Below are positions 7,928 to 15,880 of a stretch of 64,000 nt of DNA, in pieces. The stretch is from NCBI RefSeq assembly GCF_004345605.1, contig NZ_SLVY01000002.1, forward strand, positions 1 through 64,000, given 5' to 3'. Within the stretch, counting starts at the first letter, position 1, and each line of letters opens with the position of its first letter. The stretch comes from Rhodococcus sp. SMB37 (GTDB taxonomy: Bacteria > Actinomycetota > Actinomycetes > Mycobacteriales > Mycobacteriaceae). The notes under the pieces were generated by a model that worked only from the letters and a program-made list of their open reading frames with translations, ran no database searches and had not been told where the DNA came from. The position numbers and the translations under genes are program-made.

Positions 7928-9898
7928 ATGACACAAAGGCCGTTCATTCGGCGCGCTCTGGCCGAATCGAATCTCCACGCCCTGCGGTTGGCGTTGCTCC
8001 ATGCCACCGGCGACCCGGCCCTCGCAGCGATGAAGCTCGAACTCGTCCCCATCCGCAGCGGCGCCGCATTCGAGATGACGATCGCCGAGGAGCACCACGC
8101 AGAACTCCTCCGAAAGGCCGAGGAATTCGTGGCTACGGAAGCTGCCACGTATGTCCCCAGGCCGCTGGATGAGAACCGAGTGCGCTCGATGATGGAGCTC
8201 GCGCTCGGCCAGGAACTCACCGACGAGGAATTCTTCGTCGCACGAACGATGCCCGCCCTGGAGGAATTTCCGGTCTTCTCGCAGTGGACCCGCGAGCGTC
8301 CTCGACGCGCGGACGACTTCCGCGTCGTGATCATCGGGGCCGGGCTCTGCGGCGTCGCGATGGGTGTACAACTCGAGCAACTCGGGATCTCGTACGTGAT
8401 CTACGAGCGACGTCCGGATGTCGGAGGAACCTGGGCGATCAACACCTATCCGGACGCGCGCGTCGATACCGCCAGCACCACCTACGAATACAGTTTCGTG
8501 AAGAACTACCCGTGGTCCGAGCAGTATGCGCGGCAACCGGAAGTGCGCCGCTACATCGAGACGGTGGCGAAGACCTACGGTGTCTACGACCACATCCGGT
8601 TCGAGCATGAGGTGCAGTCGGCCGAATTCGACGAGCAGTCGGCCACCTGGTCGCTACGCGTCGCAGATGCGACCGGCGAGATCGAGACCGTGACCTCCAA
8701 TTTCACCGTCACGGCCACCGGATTGTTCTCCACCCCGAAGAAGCTGGACACCGACGGTATCGACGACTTCACCGGCGAGGTCCTCCATACGACGGAGTGG
8801 ACCGAGCAGCACAGCGTGGAGGGCAAGACTGCCGCAATCATCGGCAACGGCTCCACCGGCGTCCAACTACTGGCCCGCATCGCCGAGGACGCCGACCAGG
8901 TCTACGTGTTCCAGCGGACGCCGCAGTGGATCGCACCGCGCGAAGGCTACGGCGAGCCGGTGACCGAGGAAATGCGGTGGGTCCTCGACAACATTCCGCA
9001 CTATTGGAACTGGGCTCGCACCACCGCTCTCAAGCCCGCCGACCCGCGTGGCACCATCACCCCCGATCCCGAATGGCGCGCCGCCGGCGGCCACTTCAGC
9101 GAGAGCAACGACAAACTCCGGGAGAACCTGACCCAATACATCCGCACTCAGGTCGACGATCGACCCGACCTCGTCGAACGTCTCATCCCCGACTACACCC
9201 CCGCCGCGCGACGTCCGGTCGTCGACAACAAGTGGTACCGGTCCCTCACCCGCGACAACGTGGAGCTGGTGACGGACGGGATCACGAAGTTCACCGACAC
9301 CGGCATCGTCACCGCCGACGGCACCGTCCGCGACGTCGATCTCGTCCTCACCGCCGTCGGCTTCGAAGTGACGAAGTGGCTCTGGCCCATCGACTTCCGT
9401 GGTCGCGGCGGTGTCCACATCGAAGATCGTTGGAACCTGGACGGAGGGCCCCGTGCTTTCCAGGGCTTGGCAATCCCGGAGTTCCCGAACATGTTCGTGC
9501 TCTACGGCCCCAACGCGCAGCCGGCCACCGGCGGCGGAATCGGGCTCGGCGGCCTTCCCGCGTGGATGGAATCGTGGGTCGGCTACATCGCCCGGGTGAT
9601 GATCGCCGTCATCGAGGACGATCACCACTGCGCTGAGGTCACCGATGCTGCGTTCTGGGAGTACAACAACGCGGTCGACGACGAGGCGAGCAGGCTCATC
9701 TGGCTCGATCCCGCCGCGAACCCCGAGAAGAACTACTACGTCAACGAACACGGCCGGCTCAGCACGAGCACACCCCTGCCGGGTCTCGATCTCGCGACAC
9801 GCTTCCTGAGCTTTGCACGCGACGATTTCATCTTCACCCGAATCGGCTCCGACACCACCACTTCCGAAGAGCAAGCTCCGTTCGTCACCGTGTCCTGA
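7928..9898 (+). CDS. Baeyer-Villiger monooxygenase, N-terminally extended (HAPMO-like)
   Basis: An FAD- and NADPH-dependent enzyme that inserts oxygen next to a ketone to give an ester or lactone. The 656-residue protein has an N-terminal extension of about 130 residues, a first Rossmann motif (GAGLCG, 137-142), the type-I BVMO fingerprint FTGEVLHTTEW (281-291, fitting FxGxxxHTxxW) and a second nucleotide-binding motif GNGSTG (306-311). The extension and total length resemble 4-hydroxyacetophenone monooxygenase rather than the roughly 540-residue cyclohexanone enzymes. It heads a forward gene series with three SDRs and a binding lipoprotein, under probable IclR control. A ring ketone or aryl ketone substrate is inferred. 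Confidence 0.92.
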   Translation: MTQRPFIRRALAESNLHALRLALLHATGDPALAAMKLELVPIRSGAAFEMTIAEEHHAELLRKAEEFVATEAATYVPRPLDENRVRSMMELALGQELTDEEFFVARTMPALEEFPVFSQWTRERPRRADDFRVVIIGAGLCGVAMGVQLEQLGISYVIYERRPDVGGTWAINTYPDARVDTASTTYEYSFVKNYPWSEQYARQPEVRRYIETVAKTYGVYDHIRFEHEVQSAEFDEQSATWSLRVADATGEIETVTSNFTVTATGLFSTPKKLDTDGIDDFTGEVLHTTEWTEQHSVEGKTAAIIGNGSTGVQLLARIAEDADQVYVFQRTPQWIAPREGYGEPVTEEMRWVLDNIPHYWNWARTTALKPADPRGTITPDPEWRAAGGHFSESNDKLRENLTQYIRTQVDDRPDLVERLIPDYTPAARRPVVDNKWYRSLTRDNVELVTDGITKFTDTGIVTADGTVRDVDLVLTAVGFEVTKWLWPIDFRGRGGVHIEDRWNLDGGPRAFQGLAIPEFPNMFVLYGPNAQPATGGGIGLGGLPAWMESWVGYIARVMIAVIEDDHHCAEVTDAAFWEYNNAVDDEASRLIWLDPAANPEKNYYVNEHGRLSTSTPLPGLDLATRFLSFARDDFIFTRIGSDTTTSEEQAPFVTVS

Positions 9899-9947
9899 CG
9901 CCGCACCGCGTCTCGACGACCCCCACCGAGAAGAGAGTTGCCCACAC

Positions 9948-10775
9948 ATGATCGACCTAGGTTTGGACGGCGCCCGCGCGATCGTCATCGGCGCAGGGTT
10001 CGTGCCGATGCGTGCCGGACACGGTCGCGGCTCCGCACTGCAACTGTCACGCGCGGGCGCCACCGTGGCGTGCGTCGACAAGAACGCCGAACGAGCCGAA
10101 CAGATCGTCCGTGAGATCACCGACGAAGGTGGCAAGGCGTTCGCGATCGTCGCCGACGTGCTCGACTCCGTTCAGGCTCGCCGCGCGGTCGACGAGGCTG
10201 CATCCCGGATGGGCGGCCTCGATGTCTGTGTCGACATCGTCGGCCAGGCCATGTGGAGCAAGGCCGCGGAGTTCTCCGACGACGACTGGAACGCGCAACT
10301 TCTCGTCAACCTCACGCAGGTCTTCTACGTCTTCAAGGCGGCCGTCCCGCACCTCGCGGCCAATGAGCAGGGCGGCTCTCTCATGGCGCTCACCTCGGTG
10401 GACGGTATCGGCTCGTCACGATTCCATGCAGCGTACGGTGCCGCGAAGGCCGGCGTCATGTCGCTCGTGAAGACCTTCGCCGACGAGTACGGCAAGGACG
10501 GTGTGCGGGTCAACTCGGTGGCGCCCGGCAATGTCGGCGGCGGCAACTGGGATCTCCCGGAGGTCCCCTTCGGGGAGGATGTCGTCAACGCCCTCGCACC
10601 ACCGCGCGGCCGCGACATCGCCGACGCAGTGCTGTTCCTCGCGTCGCGCCTCGCCGCAAAGATCACGGGTCAGACCCTGGTCGTCGACGGTGGAGCGCTG
10701 GCCCTGAGCCCCTGGGGCATGAAGGAAGAACACATCGGCAGGAATGTCGCCTTCTCCAATGCCACACAGGATTGA
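9948..10775 (+). CDS. Short-chain dehydrogenase/reductase (first of three)
   Basis: A 275-residue SDR with a classical fold. The N-terminal nucleotide-binding motif is altered and lengthened (VIGAGFVPMRAGHGRGSA instead of TGxxxGIG). The usual NNAG is replaced by a VDIVGQA stretch, while the catalytic LTSVDGIGSS...YGAAK Ser-Tyr-Lys set is retained. The coenzyme site is therefore atypical. The start at 9948 is chosen because the longer open frame begins inside the BVMO gene; AAGAGAG lies upstream. It sits 49 bases after the BVMO. It probably oxidises an alcohol or reduces a carbonyl in the same pathway. Confidence 0.85.
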   Translation: MIDLGLDGARAIVIGAGFVPMRAGHGRGSALQLSRAGATVACVDKNAERAEQIVREITDEGGKAFAIVADVLDSVQARRAVDEAASRMGGLDVCVDIVGQAMWSKAAEFSDDDWNAQLLVNLTQVFYVFKAAVPHLAANEQGGSLMALTSVDGIGSSRFHAAYGAAKAGVMSLVKTFADEYGKDGVRVNSVAPGNVGGGNWDLPEVPFGEDVVNALAPPRGRDIADAVLFLASRLAAKITGQTLVVDGGALALSPWGMKEEHIGRNVAFSNATQD

Positions 10776-10782
10776 GAGCTCC

Positions 10783-11592
10783 ATGTCATCGATCACCACA
10801 TCTACGATCACCGACGCCTTCCTCGTCACCGGCAAGGTCGCACTCGTCACCGGGGGTGGCAGCGGCATCGGCCGGGAGGCCGCGCTCGTCCTCGCCGCAG
10901 CGGGCGCGTGCGTCGTCGCCACCGATGTGAACGAGGCGGGTCTCGCAGAAACGCGCGCACGTAGCGAAGAGCAGGAAACTCCGATCGCCACGCGCGCCCT
11001 GGATGTGTCCGACCCCGTAGCGGTGTCGCGCGTGGTCGACGACGCCGTCGCCGAGTACGGGCATCTCGACATCCTCGTCAACGCCGCGGGGGTCATGATC
11101 ATGCGGAGCGCGCTCGACGTGACCCCTGACGAACTCGAGCGGGTCTTCCGGGTCAACGTCGGCGGCACGTTCTACGCCTGCCAGGCCGCGGGCCGGGTCA
11201 TGAGGCCCGGGGGGAGCATCATCAACCTCACGTCGAGCATCATCGACCGCACAAGCCCCGGACGGATCACCTACGCGATGTCGAAGGGTGCCGTCGTGCA
11301 GGCCACCCGCACCTTCGCACTGGAACTCGCCCCGGCCGGTATCCGCGTCAATTCCATCGCGCCGGGGTGGGTCGAAACAGGAATGACCGACCAGCACTGG
11401 ACCGACCCCGACGGCACCGTCGACCACGACAAGCGTGCAGCGTATGTCGAGATGATGGCCGCGGCGTCGCCGCTCGGGGTCGTCGGTACCACCCGCGACA
11501 TCGCGTTGGCCGTACTTCAACTCGCTTCGGGGGCAGGGTCATTCGTCACCGGTCAGGTCGTTCGGATCAACGGTGGGTCGTTCATGGCGTGA
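10783..11592 (+). CDS. Short-chain dehydrogenase/reductase (second of three)
   Basis: A classical SDR of 269 residues with TGGGSGIG at about 23-30, NAAG in the cofactor domain and the catalytic LTSSIID...YAMSK. ATG at 10783 follows GAGAGCT and begins 7 bases after the preceding SDR stop, so translation is probably coupled. The open frame extends upstream to 10744, but that part overlaps the previous gene. NAD preference is suggested by the Asp at the end of the second strand (VVATDV). It is part of the BVMO operon. Confidence 0.88.
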   Translation: MSSITTSTITDAFLVTGKVALVTGGGSGIGREAALVLAAAGACVVATDVNEAGLAETRARSEEQETPIATRALDVSDPVAVSRVVDDAVAEYGHLDILVNAAGVMIMRSALDVTPDELERVFRVNVGGTFYACQAAGRVMRPGGSIINLTSSIIDRTSPGRITYAMSKGAVVQATRTFALELAPAGIRVNSIAPGWVETGMTDQHWTDPDGTVDHDKRAAYVEMMAAASPLGVVGTTRDIALAVLQLASGAGSFVTGQVVRINGGSFMA

Positions 11593-11644
11593 ACACCGTG
11601 CAGATCCGAGTACCTGTAGGACCCACAGATGAGGAGAGCTGGAA

Positions 11645-12415
11645 GTGAGCGAAAGGCTCGAAGGCAAGGTTGCAGTGGTCACGGGCGGTGCCAGCGGCAT
11701 CGGCGAGGCCTCGGCACGGCGGTTCGTCGACGAGGGTGCACGTGTCGTCATCGCCGACGTCAACGATCAACTGGGAAAGAGTGTTGCCGACGAATTGGGT
11801 TCGGCCGCCCTGTTCGTCCACGCCGATGTCACCGACCAGTACGACTGGGATCACCTGCTGGCGACGACGAGCGAGCATTTCGCGCCGCTCGATGTGCTCG
11901 TCAACAACGCCGGCGGCGGACGCGGTGTCGGCAAGATCGTCGACGAGGTCTACGAGGGGCACCGAGCCATCCTCGATCTCAATCTCTCGTCGGTGTGGAT
12001 GGGCACCCGTGCCGCGCTGCCTGTGATGGGCGCGCACGGTGGCGGGTCCATCGTCAACATCTCCTCGATCGATGGGCTCGTGGGTGTCGAAGGGATGACG
12101 TCGTACGCCGCATCGAAGTTCGCGGTCACCGGCCTGACCAGAACGGTGGCTTTCGAAGGTGGTCCCCACAATGTGCGCATCAACTCGGTCCACCCCGGAT
12201 TCATCCGGACGCCGATGACCGCCAAGCACGCCGGAGCAGTGAAGGCGCGGCTCGAATCGGCGATCCAGAAACAACCGCTCACCCGATTCGGCACACCGGA
12301 GGACATCGCAAATGCAGTCCTGTTCTTCGCTTCGGACGAGAGCTCGTACTGCACAGGCACATCCCTCGTCGTCGACGGCGGCCAGCTCGCCGGCCCACAC
12401 CGAGATCCGATGTGA
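11645..12415 (+). CDS. Short-chain dehydrogenase/reductase (third of three)
   Basis: A 256-residue classical SDR with TGGASGIG (about 14-21), NNAG, the catalytic ISSIDGLVG...YAASK, and the usual C-terminal TGTSLVVDGG. GAGGAG precedes the GTG start at 11645. The Asp in VIADV suggests NAD specificity. It is most like the 3-alpha/20-beta-hydroxysteroid and cyclohexanol dehydrogenase style of SDR, but substrate cannot be assigned. In this operon the likely role is oxidation of a cyclic alcohol to the ketone used by the BVMO, or processing of the hydroxy acid released after hydrolysis. Confidence 0.88.
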   Translation: MSERLEGKVAVVTGGASGIGEASARRFVDEGARVVIADVNDQLGKSVADELGSAALFVHADVTDQYDWDHLLATTSEHFAPLDVLVNNAGGGRGVGKIVDEVYEGHRAILDLNLSSVWMGTRAALPVMGAHGGGSIVNISSIDGLVGVEGMTSYAASKFAVTGLTRTVAFEGGPHNVRINSVHPGFIRTPMTAKHAGAVKARLESAIQKQPLTRFGTPEDIANAVLFFASDESSYCTGTSLVVDGGQLAGPHRDPM

Positions 12416-12480
12416 TCCGGACCTTCCGGCAGCACACGTCATCCACTTCGTCGCACCCCCGGCCCTACGATAGGAATCCG

Positions 12481-14061
12481 ATGATCAGACGCAGGCGTCT
12501 CATCTCCACGGCGGTCGCCGCCGTGTGCTCAGCAACGTTGGTACTCACCTCCTGCGGTGCTCCCGAGAATGGAAGCACTTCGGGAGGCAGCGTCGCCCCG
12601 GTGGGCGACCCCGTCGCCGGTGGCACCCTGCAGGCCATCCAAGGCAGGGAGCCACTCAGCCTCGATCCGTCGGACATCTCCAACGTCTGGACCCACTCCC
12701 CACTTCTGGGTAATGCCCTGTACGGCACGTTGATCACCAACAACGTCGAGACGCAGGAAGTCGAGTACTCGATGGCCACCGATTTCTCGACCGCCGACGG
12801 CGGGCAGACGTTCACGCTGAGACTGCGTCCGGGGCTGCAGTTCACAGACGGAACCCCGCTCGATGCTGCCGCAGTCGAGTACAACTGGGATCGGCTGCGC
12901 GACCCCAGCAGGGGCTCGGCGTCGCTCCGTCAGGCCGAGCAGATCGCCGATATGGAGGCCGTCGACGCGGAGACGCTGAACGTGACGCTGGTGTCGCCGA
13001 ACCCCACCTTCCCGAATTCCCTCCTCGTCTCCGCACTGAACTGGATCGCATCACCGACCGCCCTCGAGAAGGGCAGGGAGACGTTCGACAAGAATCCGGT
13101 GGGGGCAGGCCCGTTCACCCTCACCGAGTGGGCCCGTCAGGACGTCATCCAACTGGTGAAGAACCCCGAATATTGGGACGCACCCCGGCCATATCTGGAC
13201 GGCATCACCCTGCGTACGGTTCCCGCCGCCGATCAACGTCTCAACACACTCTCCACGGGCAGCGCGCACCTCGCCTCGGAATCGAACTGGCTGAACCTGT
13301 CCAAGTCGGAGAGCCTGGGGCTCGACACGGAGATCGTGCCCATGGGTGGCGGCCAGTACTTCGCCATGAACACCCGTCGCGCTCCGTTCGACGACGAACG
13401 CGCCCGACGAGCGGTGAATCTCGCCGCCGACATGGAAGGCGTCAACCTCGTCGCTTTCGAAGGCACGGGCGTCGTCCCGCAGACCCTGTTTCCCGAGGGA
13501 TCACCGTTCTACGAGGACATCTCGCTTCAGGAAAGCGATGCGGAAGCGGCGCAGCGCTTGTTCGACGAGCTGGCCGCAGACGGCAAGCAGGTATCGTTCA
13601 CCTTCACGACCTACTCGCTGGTCGAAGCCAGAGCGGCCGCGGAGACCCTGCAGGCCCAGCTCAGCGCGTTCGACAACGTCGAGGTCAAGGTGGAGACCCT
13701 CGACTTCGCTGCAGCGCAGACACGAGTCAACTCGCGAGATTTCGACATGACCATCTCGTCCGCGAACATCCAGGATCCGGATGGCCCACTGTGGAGTGCC
13801 TTCCACAGCAGCTCTCAGGGCAACACCTCAGGCATCGACGACGGCCGGCTCGACGCCGCACTCGAGGCCGGACGTGTCGGCATCACGACCGAAGAGCGTA
13901 AGGCCGCGTATGACGACGTTCAGCGACGGCTGACCGAACTCGTCCCGGGAGTCTGGTTCATCCAGTCTCCTCCCGCCACCATCACGGGCGCCGACACACA
14001 CGGCGTCCGGCTCTACGGCATGGGTTCGCCACTCCCCGATGGCTTGTGGATCTCGGAGTGA
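12481..14061 (+). CDS. Family-5 ABC substrate-binding lipoprotein (no permease nearby)
   Basis: A 526-residue extracellular binding protein of the peptide/nickel (SBP_bac_5) type. The signal peptide ends in a lipobox, LTSCGA, so the mature protein starts at Cys and is membrane-anchored. The core segments PLSLDP, LRPGLQFTDGTPLDAAAVEYNWDRL and NPVGAGPFTLTEW are family hallmarks. ATG at 12481 begins the signal peptide; the much longer open frame to 11629 is an accident of the overlapping SDR. No permease or ATPase genes follow, since the next gene is convergent. It is an orphan component, perhaps used with a transporter elsewhere to import the BVMO-pathway substrate. Confidence 0.9.
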   Translation: MIRRRRLISTAVAAVCSATLVLTSCGAPENGSTSGGSVAPVGDPVAGGTLQAIQGREPLSLDPSDISNVWTHSPLLGNALYGTLITNNVETQEVEYSMATDFSTADGGQTFTLRLRPGLQFTDGTPLDAAAVEYNWDRLRDPSRGSASLRQAEQIADMEAVDAETLNVTLVSPNPTFPNSLLVSALNWIASPTALEKGRETFDKNPVGAGPFTLTEWARQDVIQLVKNPEYWDAPRPYLDGITLRTVPAADQRLNTLSTGSAHLASESNWLNLSKSESLGLDTEIVPMGGGQYFAMNTRRAPFDDERARRAVNLAADMEGVNLVAFEGTGVVPQTLFPEGSPFYEDISLQESDAEAAQRLFDELAADGKQVSFTFTTYSLVEARAAAETLQAQLSAFDNVEVKVETLDFAAAQTRVNSRDFDMTISSANIQDPDGPLWSAFHSSSQGNTSGIDDGRLDAALEAGRVGITTEERKAAYDDVQRRLTELVPGVWFIQSPPATITGADTHGVRLYGMGSPLPDGLWISE

Positions 14062-14068
14062 CCCGACA

Positions 14069-15043
14069 TCACCGCGGCGACCGGTCGAGCTGAATCTGCG
14101 CGACCACCGCCCGGTGATCCGATCCCGGTAGGGTCACGGTCTCCACGGACGTCGCACGTCCACCCGCGACGAGAATTTGGTCGATACCTACCAGCGGGGG
14201 AATTCGCTTGTCGGTCGGATAAGTGAAGAGGAGCCCGGCACCCACTTGTTCTGCGGTGTCTCTGAGGCGGCCGGTCAGCATCGCCCGGTACTGCGCGTGA
14301 TCATAGGTCGCGTTGAAGTCGGCGCCGGCGACCACCGGCCCCGACGCCGGTGCGGATTCGAGTATCCCGTGCAGGCGTGACAACTCGTCGGCCCACACTT
14401 GCGTGTCGTAGACCGGCGGAACCGGGTGGAACGCGTAGACCGCGACCGGTCCCGTCCCTGGCACCTCTGCCGTCGCCGAGACCTGGTTCATGACGAATCC
14501 GTCGTATTCGACTTCGTCGGACAACGGGAAGCGGCTCCAGATACCGGTCCCGGCCGCGCCGGGCTCCGGCACCATGAAGTGATACGGCAGAACCCGATCG
14601 AGCCCTTCGCGTGCAAATGCGTCGACCGCTTCGGGTGTCAGCTCACTCACGGTCAGCAGATCGACGCGGCGCTCCTCGACTTCGGAGACCACCGTTGCCG
14701 GGTCGGCTTCACCGAAGAGAACGTTCGCCTGCATCACGGTGAGCACATCTCCCCCACCGCCTGCCGATTCCCCCACGTACCGGGGAGCCTGGATCCACAC
14801 CGCAGCGACGACGATCAGCAGCGCCACTGCAGTGGCGACGCGGTACCGGAGCAGCGCGAAGACCACTGCCCCGAGCACCGAACCGATCATCATGTACGAG
14901 GCCGCCGACGCCGCGAGAACAGGAAGGCGCGCCGACGAGGTGCTGTAATGCAGCACGACCCCGACCACGCCGACGAGGGTCGCAAGACCCGCCAGAACTG
15001 CCGCAGCCCACCTGAACACCGTCGCCATCACACCCGACAGCAA
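14069..15043 (-). CDS. Membrane-anchored endonuclease/exonuclease/phosphatase-family protein
   Basis: About 324 residues. Three hydrophobic segments occupy the first 90 residues, followed by an outward-facing EEP domain (about 95-320) with MQANVLFGEADP, the GADFNATYDHAQYR metal/nucleophile segment and the closing GSDHRAVVAQI. These carry the Asn, Glu, Asp and His residues typical of the DNase I/sphingomyelinase fold. The target may be a nucleic acid or a phospholipid. The start may be the ATG at 15028 rather than 15043. It is a single gene, convergent with the binding lipoprotein and downstream of the tRNA pair. Confidence 0.82.
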   Translation of the reverse strand: MLSGVMATVFRWAAAVLAGLATLVGVVGVVLHYSTSSARLPVLAASAASYMMIGSVLGAVVFALLRYRVATAVALLIVVAAVWIQAPRYVGESAGGGGDVLTVMQANVLFGEADPATVVSEVEERRVDLLTVSELTPEAVDAFAREGLDRVLPYHFMVPEPGAAGTGIWSRFPLSDEVEYDGFVMNQVSATAEVPGTGPVAVYAFHPVPPVYDTQVWADELSRLHGILESAPASGPVVAGADFNATYDHAQYRAMLTGRLRDTAEQVGAGLLFTYPTDKRIPPLVGIDQILVAGGRATSVETVTLPGSDHRAVVAQIQLDRSPR

Positions 15044-15067
15044 AGCACGCGCAGATGTGGAGAGGAT

Positions 15068-15141
15068 GTGGGGCGGGCGGGGCTCGAACCCGCGACCAAT
15101 GGATTATGAGTCCACGGCTCTAACCGACTGAGCTACCGCCC
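15068..15141 (-). tRNA. tRNA with CAU anticodon (elongator Met or Ile2)
   Basis: A full cloverleaf can be drawn on the reverse strand. The acceptor is GGGGCGG/CCGCCCC with discriminator A, the D arm is GCTCAGTCGGTTAGAGC, the anticodon loop is CTCATAA (anticodon CAT) and the T arm is GCGGG-TTCGAGC-CCCGC. CCA is not encoded. A CAU anticodon in a non-initiator tRNA can be Met or lysidine-modified Ile2; I could not decide between them. Confidence 0.93.
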
Positions 15142-15240
15142 CTCCACAGCGACACATCGCTGCAGAACGCTCTCCGTTCCGGATAGCGCGTACGCATGGT
15201 ACCCGGCAGCGGACGCGTTCCTACGCACCGGGTCGCGACC

Positions 15241-15325
15241 GGTTCGGACCTTCCTCCGCTGGCTCGGGTTCCCTCAGGTTGTCGACGCGAGGAAACCCCA
15301 CTACTCGGAGGAAGGTTTTCGAACC
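15241..15325. repeat. Long imperfect inverted repeat between two tRNA genes
   Basis: Nested arms pair across 85 bases: GGTTCG (15241-15246) with CGAACC (15320-15325), ACCTTCCTCCG (15248-15258) with CGGAGGAAGGT (15306-15316), and GGGTTCCCTC (15266-15275) with GAGGAAACCC (15289-15298, one mismatch). No coding frame explains it. It could be a structured RNA, a processing site in a tRNA precursor, or a decayed miniature element. Confidence 0.55.
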
Positions 15326-15368
15326 AGCCATGCTGTCGGATACGTCACACCCGATGGGCCACGGAACG

Positions 15369-15408
15369 AAAGAATCCTCCCACCCCGCACGGGGTGGGAG
15401 GATTCTTT
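15369..15408 (-). terminator. Strong hairpin terminator after tRNA-Asn
   Basis: An 18-base perfect stem (15369-15386 with 15391-15408) closes on the four-base loop GCAC. It starts four bases beyond the 3' end of tRNA-Asn on the reverse strand. The trailing U stretch is short (TTTCGTT), and the outer AAA/TTT pairs make it usable in either direction. Confidence 0.8.
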
Positions 15409-15411
15409 GCG

Positions 15412-15484
15412 CTCCCCCGGCTGGACTCGAACCAGCAACCCTTCGATTAACAGTCGAATGCTCTGCCAATTGAGCTACAGGGGA
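15412..15484 (-). tRNA. tRNA-Asn (GTT)
   Basis: Reverse-strand cloverleaf: acceptor TCCCCTG/CGGGGGA with one G-U pair and discriminator G, D arm GCTCAATTGGCAGAGC, anticodon loop CTGTTAA (anticodon GTT), T arm CTGG-TTCGAGT-CCAG. No CCA is encoded. It is followed by the hairpin at 15369-15408. A tRNA-Asn near dnaG is also my recollection of the mycobacterial arrangement. Confidence 0.95.
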
Positions 15485-15635
15485 TTGACCTGCGGTGCTC
15501 CGCGGTTTCCCTCGGTGCGTGAAAAACCATAGCGCCCCTTCCACCGCAGAACCAAATCGCCTGCATGTGGGCATGCAGAGCGTCATCGGGCAGGATAGGG
15601 AGGACGCGCACACTGGGTGGAAGGACGACACATTG

Positions 15636-15878
15636 ATGGGATTGTTGGTCGGGGTTGCCGCGGGGTACGTGCTCGGCACCCGGGCAGGCCGAGCCCGATA
15701 CGAACAGATCAGCAAAACCGCCAAGGCGGTGGCCGCCAGCCCGGTCACCAAGAAGGCCATCGAGGTGGGACGCCAGAAGCTCTCGGATTCTCTGAGCCCA
15801 CAGCCGAAGCTCGAACCGATGAAGCCGATCGACGAGACGACGACGATCATGATCCCGCGGGATCAGCTCAAGGAATAG
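15636..15878 (+). CDS. Small YtxH-like protein (Rv2342-type)
   Basis: An 80-residue protein with a short N-terminal hydrophobic stretch (MGLLVGVAAGYVLGTRAGRARYEQI), then a charged helical body and an acidic tail. The GYVLGTRAGRARYEQI segment is typical of small YtxH-like envelope proteins in actinobacteria. The ATG at 15636 is used, with a GGAAGG sequence at 15619-15624 as a possible but distant ribosome-binding site; the longer frame runs into non-coding sequence near the tRNA gene. It is convergent with dnaG, two bases apart, as Rv2342 is next to dnaG in M. tuberculosis. Function is unknown. Confidence 0.75.
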   Translation: MGLLVGVAAGYVLGTRAGRARYEQISKTAKAVAASPVTKKAIEVGRQKLSDSLSPQPKLEPMKPIDETTTIMIPRDQLKE

Positions 15879-15880
15879 CG

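Noticed and set aside
11629-12480. An 810-residue open frame beginning upstream of the binding lipoprotein
   Set aside because: The first 284 codons are out of frame with a well-conserved SDR. The signal peptide at 12481 marks the real start.
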